From positions 1 through 5,934 of the forward strand of contig VBLM01000563.1 of NCBI GenBank assembly GCA_005879095.1: DNA of 5,934 nt, in the 5' to 3' direction. Shown piece after piece: positions 1-5,782 of the stretch (position 1 is its first letter; every line of letters begins with the position of its first letter). Source of the stretch: Deltaproteobacteria bacterium. GTDB lineage: Bacteria > Myxococcota > Myxococcia > Myxococcales > 40CM-4-68-19. A model generated the notes under the pieces. The model did no database searches. It worked only from the letters and a program-made list of their open reading frames with translations, and was not told the DNA's origin. Made by a program: the position numbers and the translations under genes.

Positions 1-4
1 CTGG

Positions 5-37
5 CGGGCGAGTTGGTGGCGGGCTTCGCCTCGCCCG
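5..37 (-). terminator. Weak inverted repeat after the minus-strand cluster
   Basis: An 8-base perfect inverted repeat (CGGGCGAG at 5-12, CTCGCCCG at 30-37, 17-base loop) lies just past the stop codon of the small lipoprotein gene. The position suits a transcription end or mRNA 3' stabilising hairpin. There is no T-run after the stem on the minus strand and the loop is long, so a canonical intrinsic terminator is not supported. In DNA this rich in G and C, an 8-base repeat can arise by chance. Confidence 0.2.
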
Positions 38-43
38 ACCGCC

Positions 44-415
44 TCACTGCATCTCCGGCGCGCACTCGGTATCGACCAGCCGATACCGCTGCCCGGTCCG
101 CTCGTGGAGCAGGACGCAGTCGGCGCCACTCTTGAGCAAGCGGAACCGTTCCGGCTCTTCGGTGACGCGGCCCTGCACCGGGTGACCTTCGGGGTCACGC
201 CGGAGCATCCGCTCGATGATCAGCTGGCTGCTTCCGGTAAGCGCGGAGTCCGCCAGCGTCACTCTGGCGCCGTTGAGCGCGATGCTCACCGCCTCGGCCA
301 GCGCGGCTCGGCTCTGCGGTGGGGGATGTACGATCACCGCCGGCCCGTCGGTTGGAGCGCCCCCCGACGGGGTCCTGCACGCCGAGATCAGCACCGCGGC
401 GAGCAGGGAGCGCAC
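44..415 (-). CDS. Small putative lipoprotein, function unknown
   Basis: This 123-residue protein starts at GTG (415-413) and ends at TGA. The N-terminus has Arg2, a short hydrophobic stretch and a lipobox ending Ile-Ser-Ala-Cys13, so it is probably lipidated on Cys13 and envelope-anchored. The signal is short (12 residues) for a lipoprotein. A Pro-rich segment (about 17-34) follows, then a compact domain (about 36-123). Two cysteines, Cys100 and Cys118, bracket a probable beta hairpin around the HERTGQRYRL segment and could form a disulfide. I recognise no named family. It starts one base after the stop codon of the S41 peptidase gene and has no clear Shine-Dalgarno, so translation by reinitiation and a functional link to the peptidase are likely but inferred. 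The coding call rests on the lipobox, tight gene junction and plausible composition. A start further upstream inside the peptidase gene cannot be excluded. Confidence 0.75.
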   Translation of the reverse strand: MRSLLAAVLISACRTPSGGAPTDGPAVIVHPPPQSRAALAEAVSIALNGARVTLADSALTGSSQLIIERMLRRDPEGHPVQGRVTEEPERFRLLKSGADCVLLHERTGQRYRLVDTECAPEMQ

Positions 416-416
416 G

Positions 417-1883
417 CTAATACCACCGGTTCTGCCGCCAGACGTTCTTGAGCACCACGCCCTCGGGGGCGGCCCTCGTGTCCGCGGTGCGGAAGGTGCC
501 GGTCGGGCACGTCCCGCCCGACCGAAACGCGAGGGCAGCGGCGAGCTGGGCCTCGGCGGGATCGCCGAGCGCGTGGCCGAAATCGTCGGCTACCGGGCAG
601 CCCGGCAGTCCGGTGTCGCCGGTCCCGCCGGGCGTGAAGCCGTCCGGGTAATCGCCGAATCCCTTCTGGTTGATGCCCTTGAACTCGATCGAGAAGTACG
701 TGGTGCCGCAATTGTCCTGTGGGTAGAACCCGTACGGCTTGCCGCAGGTGGTGGTGCCGAACGCGTACACGGTCACGTCCACTCCGCGCAGGCCGTTGAT
801 CACCGACTCGCTCGCCGAGCATGTTCCTGGGCTGGTCAGAAGGTAGACGCGCGGCAGAGCCAGCGTCGGCAACGGGGTATTCGCCGTGGCCGAGAAACCG
901 ACCGCGTTGGTGAGAAACGCCACCGGAACGATCGGCTGCCGGATGACCGGATCGGTGTTCGGGTACTTGTCGTTGAAGACCGTCTTCTCGAACGTCTTGC
1001 CGGTGCCGGCCGCACCCGCGACCATGTAGCCCAGCTCCGCCGCAACGTCGACCAGCCCGCCGCCGTTGTAGCGCATGTCGATCACCAGGTCGGCGATGCC
1101 TGCGCTCTTGAGCTGGTTGACGGCGTCGATCAGCCCTTTTTCGGCCTGCGAGAGGTGGTCGTTGAAGAGCATGTAGCCGACTTTGCCGCTCGCGCCGGTG
1201 TCGATGGTCTGCACGTGCTGCACCGGCACGTTCACCACGTTGGCGGAGGTCATCGTCACGGTGCGCTCGGTGGTGCTGCCGCGATCGATTACCCCAAAAG
1301 TATGCGACTCCCCGGCGTTGGCGGGAAAGAGCCCCGCGTTCAGCGCGTCCGCCGACCCATCGACTACCGCCACTCCGTCCACGGTCGTGATGGCCGCGCC
1401 GCGATCGATTCCGGCGTGCGCCGCCGGCGAATCCGGCTCGTTGTAGGCAATCACGGCCGACCTCGGCGGCGAGCGGCTGAGCAGCACCAGCTGCATGCCG
1501 TATCCCGCCTCGACCCCGGATTCGGCAAGGTTCTCCCAGTAGCTGGTGTCGTACCAGAAATGGAAGCGATCCTTGGCCTGGCCGGACGGCGTCTTGGCAG
1601 GGGTCTTGAGGACGCTGAAGTAGGCGACCGGAGTCTTGTAGTCGCCCGGATTCGACTCGGGGACTTCGTTGTACCAGAGGTAGAGATCGTTGATCCAAAG
1701 CTTGAGGAAGTTCTTCTCGTCGTCGACCGAGCCCTGCTTGTCGGGGTACGCCCGGCCGCTGAACGGATCGACGCCCGTGCGCGGCGAGGCGCAATGCGCG
1801 TAATAGTCGCTCCAGGACTTCTTGCTGCCGCAGCCGGCGGCGAGAAGCGCCGCGAGGACCAGCAAACCTCGAGTCGGGATCAT
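417..1883 (-). CDS. S41-family serine peptidase, PDZ-containing lipoprotein
   Basis: This 488-residue protein is related to C-terminal processing proteases (CtpA/Prc, family S41), which use a Ser-Lys dyad. From Met at 1883: signal peptide 1-17 with lipobox LLAAGC (Cys18), so probably periplasmic or outer-membrane anchored. An N-terminal helical segment follows (about 53-75, FLKLWINDLYLWYNEVP, typical of this subfamily), then a PDZ-like domain (about 127-205), then the S41 core (about 225-400). The catalytic Ser is Ser356 in GTCSASE and the Lys is Lys382 in TTCGKPYG, 26 residues apart; E. coli Prc has 25. DMRYNGGG before them is the usual S41 core motif. Extra cysteines (31, 355, 380 and several near the C-terminus) suit an oxidising compartment. 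A nearby in-frame ATG at 1892 is an equal alternative start. The frame stays open to 2027, but that part lies inside udk and has a non-native composition, so I exclude it. Substrates are unknown. It lies downstream of udk and directly upstream of the small lipoprotein gene. Confidence 0.93.
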   Translation of the reverse strand: MIPTRGLLVLAALLAAGCGSKKSWSDYYAHCASPRTGVDPFSGRAYPDKQGSVDDEKNFLKLWINDLYLWYNEVPESNPGDYKTPVAYFSVLKTPAKTPSGQAKDRFHFWYDTSYWENLAESGVEAGYGMQLVLLSRSPPRSAVIAYNEPDSPAAHAGIDRGAAITTVDGVAVVDGSADALNAGLFPANAGESHTFGVIDRGSTTERTVTMTSANVVNVPVQHVQTIDTGASGKVGYMLFNDHLSQAEKGLIDAVNQLKSAGIADLVIDMRYNGGGLVDVAAELGYMVAGAAGTGKTFEKTVFNDKYPNTDPVIRQPIVPVAFLTNAVGFSATANTPLPTLALPRVYLLTSPGTCSASESVINGLRGVDVTVYAFGTTTCGKPYGFYPQDNCGTTYFSIEFKGINQKGFGDYPDGFTPGGTGDTGLPGCPVADDFGHALGDPAEAQLAAALAFRSGGTCPTGTFRTADTRAAPEGVVLKNVWRQNRWY

Positions 1884-1892
1884 GCCCGCCAT

Positions 1893-1941
1893 GCTACCGG
1901 AACCGCCCGGAAGCCGCTGCGGCCACGGAACCGGGCGTTCA
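1893..1941 (-). other. Nested inverted repeat between udk and the S41 gene
   Basis: The gap between the udk stop codon and the peptidase start contains an outer 7-base inverted repeat (CGCCCGG at 1904-1910, CCGGGCG at 1931-1937) enclosing a 4-base stem (GCCG 1913-1916, CGGC 1920-1923). An 8-base direct repeat, CGGAACCG, also occurs at 1898-1905 and 1926-1933. No T-run follows on the minus strand, so this is probably not an intrinsic terminator. The RNA hairpin would end about 11-20 bases before the peptidase start codon and could tune translation or mRNA processing. No good Shine-Dalgarno for the peptidase is visible here. Confidence 0.4.
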
Positions 1942-2562
1942 CTACCGCAGCTTCTGGCGAACGGCGCCGGCCACCATCTCGATGGCGATGTCGTTGTTCC
2001 CGCCGTGGGGGATGATGATGTCGGCATACCGTTTGGACGGCTCGACGAAGCCGTAATGCATCGGCCGGACGGTGCGGAAGTACTGCTCGATCACACCGTC
2101 GAAGTCGCGGCCGCGCTCCTTGATGTCTCGGCTTAGACGGCGGATGACGCGGACGTCGGCGTCGGAGTCGACGAAGACCTTCACGTCCAGCTCGCGCCGC
2201 ACCTGTTCGAGCGCGAGGACGAGAATGCCCTCGAGGATGATGGCGTCGCCCGGGTTGACGCGGACGGTGTCGCGCGTGCGGGTATGCTCGGCGAACGAAT
2301 AGACCGGCTTGTCGATGGCGCGGCCGGCTTGCAATTCGCGCAGGTGGGCGACGAGCAACTCGGTGTCGAACGCGTCCGGGTGGTCGAAGTTGAACGCCTT
2401 TCGCTCTTCCAGCGGCGTGTCGGCGAGGTCTCGGTAGTACGCGTCTTGATCGAGAAACGCCACCGGGTGTCCCGCCAGGCGCTCCACCAACCGTCGCGCG
2501 ACGGTCGTCTTCCCGCTCGCCGTCCCGCCGGCGATGCCGATGGTCAAGGGTCGCACGGCCAC
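1942..2562 (-). CDS. udk: Uridine kinase (uridine/cytidine kinase)
   Basis: Cytoplasmic salvage enzyme that phosphorylates uridine and cytidine to UMP and CMP using a nucleoside triphosphate. From a GTG start at 2562 it is 206 residues, close to the 205-215 usual for bacterial Udk. Visible motifs in order: P-loop GGTASGKT (about 12-19); LDQDAYYRD with the probable catalytic Asp40; FNFDHPDAFD (57-66); VYSFAEHTR with the nucleoside-contacting His93; IILEGILVL (Walker B-like strand); FVDSDADVR; the lid segment IKERGRD; and FVEPSKRYADIIIPHGG near the C-terminus. All expected catalytic segments are intact. The frame stays open to a TTG at 2640, but that start would run into the divergent Clp gene and add a poor N-terminus. 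GTG codons at 2580, 2562 and 2556 are better, and none has an obvious Shine-Dalgarno, so the exact start is uncertain. It is the first gene of the minus-strand cluster. The link with a protease downstream is probably not metabolic. Confidence 0.95.
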   Translation of the reverse strand: MAVRPLTIGIAGGTASGKTTVARRLVERLAGHPVAFLDQDAYYRDLADTPLEERKAFNFDHPDAFDTELLVAHLRELQAGRAIDKPVYSFAEHTRTRDTVRVNPGDAIILEGILVLALEQVRRELDVKVFVDSDADVRVIRRLSRDIKERGRDFDGVIEQYFRTVRPMHYGFVEPSKRYADIIIPHGGNNDIAIEMVAGAVRQKLR

Positions 2563-2621
2563 GGACGCGTCAGGTACCACGAAATCTTGCCGCTTGCCTC
2601 GGTCGATCCCGGTAAGCGAGG
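2563..2621. promoter_or_regulatory. Divergent intergenic region between udk and the Clp gene
   Basis: Promoters for both the udk cluster and the Clp/DUF2520 pair should lie here or inside the flanking 5' coding ends, because the two gene sets diverge and only about 60-70 bases separate them. I see no convincing housekeeping -35/-10 pair on either strand. A tandem CTTGCC (2586-2591 and 2593-2598) lies upstream of the Clp start. GCGAGGA (2616-2622) could serve as a ribosome binding site for the inner ATG at 2634, with somewhat long spacing. The promoter assignment is by position only. Confidence 0.35.
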
Positions 2622-5000
2622 ATGCGCGCAGCGATGGCAAAAGACTCCGCCGAGCTCGCGCAGATTGCCACCGAGGCCCAGGACATCGCGAAAAACGTCG
2701 GGCAGCCGGCAGGCACCGCGCATCTTCTGCTCGCGACCTTCACCGTGCCGGGTGCGGCCGACGTTCTCTTGCGGGAGCGCGGGTGCGACGAAGACAAGGT
2801 GCTCGCCGAGCTCGCCGCTGCCGGTTCCGCGCCGCAGGAGCCGCCCGACTTCTTTACCCAGGCGTTGGACCGCGCGCGGCAGCTGGCCGACGACTGCGGC
2901 AGCGATCAGGCCGATGGTCTGCACCTGCTCGTCGCCTTGACGCGGCTGTCGAAATCCGCCGCTGCCACGCTCCTGGAAAAAACGGCCGCTCCGGTGACAT
3001 CGCTGCGCACGACCGCTCTCGGCTTTCTCACCGGCCCGGCCGCCCGACGCAAAGCCGAAGCCGCCGTCCCACCTCCCCCTACCCCCCGGGCCGCCGTGGC
3101 GATGCGTCCTCAGCCTTCGCGCGTCACGACCTTGCCCCCTCCTGAGCCCGAAGCTCCTTCTCGTTTTCCTTCTCCTTCTCCTTCTCTTTCTCCTGGCGAG
3201 CTCGATCCGCGCGCCTATCCGTGGCTCACGACCTACGGCCGCAACCTGACCGCGCTTGCCGGGTCGAAAAAGCTCGATCCCGCCGTCGGCCGCGAGCGCG
3301 AGATCGAAGAGCTCCTCGACATCCTCGGCAAGCGCAGCGCCAACAACCCGGTCCTCGTCGGCGAGCCCGGCGTGGGCAAGACGGCCATAGTCGAGGGCCT
3401 CGCCCAGCGCATGCTCGACCTGCGCGACATCGACCGCATCCTCGTCGAGCTCGACGTCAGCGGCCTCGTCGCCGGCACGCAGCTGCGCGGCTCGTTCAGC
3501 GAACGGCTGCTCGGCATCAAGGACGAGGTCAAGCGCGCCGACGGCCGCGTGGTCGTCTTCATCGACGAGCTGCACATGCTGATCGGCGCGGGCTCGGCCG
3601 GCGAGGGCCCGCAGGACGCCGCCAACGAGCTGAAAGCCTCGCTGGCGCGCGGCGAGTTCCCCTGCGTCGGCGCCACCACGCACGACGAATTTCGCAAATA
3701 CATTCAAGGTGATGCCGCGCTCGAGCGCCGCTTCGTCCCGGTGCTGGTGCGCGAGCCCTCCCCGCAGAAGACGCGCGAGATCCTGCAGGGCGCGGCGCCG
3801 CACTACGAGGCGCACCATCAAGTCCGCTTCCTGCCCGACGCGCTCGACGCTGCCGCGCAGCTGACCGCGCGCTACGTGCGCGACCGCTGCCTGCCGGATA
3901 AGGCCTTCGCCGCCATCGATCTCTCCGGCTCCCGTGCCCATCGCGAGGGCCGCACCGAGGTCACCCGCGATGACGTCGCGCGGGCGGTGGCGCGGATGGC
4001 GGGGCTACCCGAGGAACGGTTGCTGCAACCCGATGGCGAGCGTTTCCTGCAGCTGGAAAAACGTCTCGCCGAGCGGATCGTCGGGCACGAGCAGAACCTC
4101 GCCACCGTCGCCAGGACCGTCCGCCGCAACTACGCCGGTTTCTCCTCGCAGCGGCCACTGGCGTCGTTCCTCTTCGTCGGGCCGAGCGGCGTCGGCAAGA
4201 CCGAGACGGCGAAAGCGCTCGCGGACGAATTGTTCGACGGCGCGCTGGTCCGGATCGATCTCTCCGAGTACGCCGAAGCGCACACCGCCGCGCGGCTGGT
4301 CGGCGCGCCGCCCGGTTACGTCGGCTACGGCGAGGGCGGGCAGCTCACCGAAGCGGTCCGGCGCAAGCCGGCATCGGTCGTGCTGCTCGACGAGGTTGAA
4401 AAGGCGCACCCGGCGGTGCTGCAGCTGCTCTTGCAGATCCTCGACGAAGGCCAGCTCACCGACGGTCGCGGCCGGCGCATCGACTTCACCGCCGCGGTAT
4501 TGATCCTGACGAGCAATCTCGGCGCGGCGGCGTTCGACAACGTCCAGCGCGCGATGGGTTTCGGAACCGTCAACGATCCCTCGTTCGACAAGACCCAGCC
4601 GCCGGGCCCCGCCGAAAATCCCATGTCGCGCAAAGCGCTGGAGCAGGCGCGCGCCGCGTTTCCGCCGGAATTGTGGGCGCGCCTCGACGAACGGCTCGTG
4701 TTCGCCCCGCTCGCCCGTGAGGAAGTTGCGAGAATTGCACAGCTTTTACTCGCCGACAGCTCGCGCCGCCTGTGGGACGAGCGCCGCATCGCGTTCCGGA
4801 CCGGGCCCGGCCTGGTCGAGCACCTGATCGCGCAGGGCGGCTACCAGACCGCTCTCGGCGCGCGGCCGATGCGGCAGATCATCCAGCGGCTGGTGGAATC
4901 GCCGCTCGCCGACGAGATCCTCGCGGGGCGCGTGCAGGCCGGCGAGAAACTGATCGCGACCGCCGGCGCGGAAGGCGTCGCGTTCCAGCGCGAGGCATGA
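2622..5000 (+). CDS. ClpA-like double-ring AAA+ ATPase (Clp class I)
   Basis: ATP-driven unfoldase or disaggregase of the ClpA/ClpC/ClpB class, 792 residues, expected to work as a cytoplasmic hexamer. Domains: double Clp N-domain repeat (about 9-138, with GTAHLLLAT and DGLHLLVAL), Pro-rich linker (about 139-195), D1 and D2. D1 has Walker A GEPGVGKT (247-254), Walker B FIDELH (Asp315, Glu316), GATTHDEFRKYI (350-361) and Arg369/Arg370. D2 has Walker A GPSGVGKT (520-527), pore loop GYVGY (565-569), Walker B LLDEVEK (588-594), TSNLG, the probable Arg finger Arg687 and sensor-2 GARPM (746-750). D1 runs into D2 with no ClpB or ClpC middle coiled coil, as in ClpA. Oddities: the D1 pore loop reads QLRG (287-290), where the family has KYRG; DLSGSR replaces the usual DEAG/AR after D1; MGFG (645-648) sits at the ClpP-docking loop position. 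No clpP or clpS is visible. The inner ATG at 2634 is at least as good a start and gives 788 residues. It overlaps the DUF2520 gene by ATGA. I leave out a symbol because it is a divergent paralogue. Confidence 0.93.
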   Translation: MRAAMAKDSAELAQIATEAQDIAKNVGQPAGTAHLLLATFTVPGAADVLLRERGCDEDKVLAELAAAGSAPQEPPDFFTQALDRARQLADDCGSDQADGLHLLVALTRLSKSAAATLLEKTAAPVTSLRTTALGFLTGPAARRKAEAAVPPPPTPRAAVAMRPQPSRVTTLPPPEPEAPSRFPSPSPSLSPGELDPRAYPWLTTYGRNLTALAGSKKLDPAVGREREIEELLDILGKRSANNPVLVGEPGVGKTAIVEGLAQRMLDLRDIDRILVELDVSGLVAGTQLRGSFSERLLGIKDEVKRADGRVVVFIDELHMLIGAGSAGEGPQDAANELKASLARGEFPCVGATTHDEFRKYIQGDAALERRFVPVLVREPSPQKTREILQGAAPHYEAHHQVRFLPDALDAAAQLTARYVRDRCLPDKAFAAIDLSGSRAHREGRTEVTRDDVARAVARMAGLPEERLLQPDGERFLQLEKRLAERIVGHEQNLATVARTVRRNYAGFSSQRPLASFLFVGPSGVGKTETAKALADELFDGALVRIDLSEYAEAHTAARLVGAPPGYVGYGEGGQLTEAVRRKPASVVLLDEVEKAHPAVLQLLLQILDEGQLTDGRGRRIDFTAAVLILTSNLGAAAFDNVQRAMGFGTVNDPSFDKTQPPGPAENPMSRKALEQARAAFPPELWARLDERLVFAPLAREEVARIAQLLLADSSRRLWDERRIAFRTGPGLVEHLIAQGGYQTALGARPMRQIIQRLVESPLADEILAGRVQAGEKLIATAGAEGVAFQREA
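3164..3194 (+). repeat. In-frame polypyrimidine hexanucleotide repeat in the Clp linker
   Basis: This is a 31-base uninterrupted C/T run made of about four units of CCTTCT, one carrying a C-to-T change. It encodes a Phe/Pro-Ser/Leu repeat (residues 182-191) in the linker between the Clp N-domain and D1. It is lower in GC than the surrounding coding sequence. Because the unit is six bases, gain or loss of units would keep the frame and change linker length. Confidence 0.85.
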
Positions 5001-5782
5001 AACCGCTCAAGACCGCCGCCGTCCTCGGCTCCGGCGCCGTCGGTTCGGCGCTGCTCGAGGAGCTGCCCCGGTCGGGAGTGAGAGTGCTCGCCGCGTGGAC
5101 GCAGTCGAGCGGCCTCGCCCCTCCGCCGCTGACGGATGTCGACGTGGTGCTGCTGGCGGTCTCGGACTCGGCCGTCGCGCCTCTCGCCGCCCGCCTCGAA
5201 GTCGGCCCGGCCCAACTCGTCGCGCACCTCGCCGGCGCGCTGGAACTGAACGTTCTCAAGGCCGCGCGCAAGAAGGGCGCGCGCGTCGGCTCGATCCACC
5301 CGCTGCGCGCGTTCGTGCGCGGCCGCCGCCAGGACTTTCACGGCGCAGCCGCCGGCATCTCAGGCTCCGACGCGACCGCGCGCGAGCAACTCAAGGGGTT
5401 GGCGCGGGCCCTCGGCATGATGCCGCTCGAGACGACCGACCGATCGCGCGCCCTCTACCATGCAGCAGCCGTGCTGGCGGCCGGCAGCCAGGTCGCGCTC
5501 TTCGCCGAAGCCATCCGCGCCTTCCGCAAGGCCACCGGCGCCGCGGAACCCGCCGCCCGCGCCGCGCTGTTGCCGCTCGCCCTCGGCGCGCTCGAGAAGC
5601 TGAAAGGGCAGACCGCTGCCGAAGCGCTGACCGGACCTGCCGCCCGTGGCGATCTGGACACGATCGCCGCGCATCGCAGCACGCTGCCGAAGGACCTCCT
5701 GCCACTCTACGATCACTTGACGAACGTGATGCTGCGGCTCTCAAAAGACGCCGGGCGGAAGCGCTCCCGGAATCGGCCCTAA
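4997..5782 (+). CDS. DUF2520 family Rossmann-fold protein (putative NAD(P)-dependent)
   Basis: This 261-residue protein has an N-terminal dinucleotide-binding fold and a C-terminal all-helical DUF2520 domain, the two-domain layout of this family. Evidence: the GSGAVG nucleotide loop (11-16) after a first beta strand; a second strand, VDVVLLAVSDSAV (48-60); VAHLAGA (75-81), near the family VxHTSGA; GSIHPLRAF (98-106), matching the family GSLHPLQxF; YHAAAVLAAG (154-163); and LTGPAARGD (211-219). The family resembles F420/NADP-dependent or 6-phosphogluconate-type reductases and its role is not well defined; a reductase activity is inferred only. The start ATG at 4997 overlaps the Clp stop codon (ATGA), so the two are probably translationally coupled. 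The frame is open further upstream to 4772, but that stretch is the wrong frame of the Clp gene. The basic C-terminal tail (KDAGRKRSRNRP) lies in the 42-base overlap with the convergent gene and may not be functional. Confidence 0.9.
   Translation: MKPLKTAAVLGSGAVGSALLEELPRSGVRVLAAWTQSSGLAPPPLTDVDVVLLAVSDSAVAPLAARLEVGPAQLVAHLAGALELNVLKAARKKGARVGSIHPLRAFVRGRRQDFHGAAAGISGSDATAREQLKGLARALGMMPLETTDRSRALYHAAAVLAAGSQVALFAEAIRAFRKATGAAEPAARAALLPLALGALEKLKGQTAAEALTGPAARGDLDTIAAHRSTLPKDLLPLYDHLTNVMLRLSKDAGRKRSRNRP

Noticed and set aside
388..1794. A second long minus-strand frame (468 codons) overlapping the peptidase
   Set aside because: Arg/Gly-rich shadow frame without motifs; the peptidase frame explains the region.
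216..2015. A 599-codon open frame on the plus strand antisense to the S41 peptidase gene
   Set aside because: It is Arg- and Val-rich with no domain and is a by-product of high GC. The minus-strand peptidase has intact catalytic motifs over the same stretch.
1884..2027. N-terminal extension of the S41 peptidase to an ATG at 2027
   Set aside because: It would overlap the udk 3' end by 86 bases, has a Pro/Ser/Trp-rich shadow-frame composition and would bury the lipoprotein signal peptide.
2563..2640. N-terminal extension of uridine kinase to a TTG at 2640
   Set aside because: It would overlap the divergent Clp start and lengthen the protein past the usual Udk size, with no conserved residues before the P-loop strand.
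3068..3090. C-run cluster that could form a G-quadruplex on the minus strand
   Set aside because: Only three runs of three or more G and one GG are present. It is explained by a Pro-rich linker in a high-GC gene.
2544..3941. A 465-codon minus-strand frame antisense to the Clp gene
   Set aside because: Low-complexity Arg/Ala/Glu composition and no recognisable motif; the Clp N-domain and D1 occupy the plus strand.
5751..5770. Small inverted repeat (CCGGG / CCCGG) as a terminator for the DUF2520 gene
   Set aside because: The stem is five bases long, lies inside both convergent coding ends and has no T-run.
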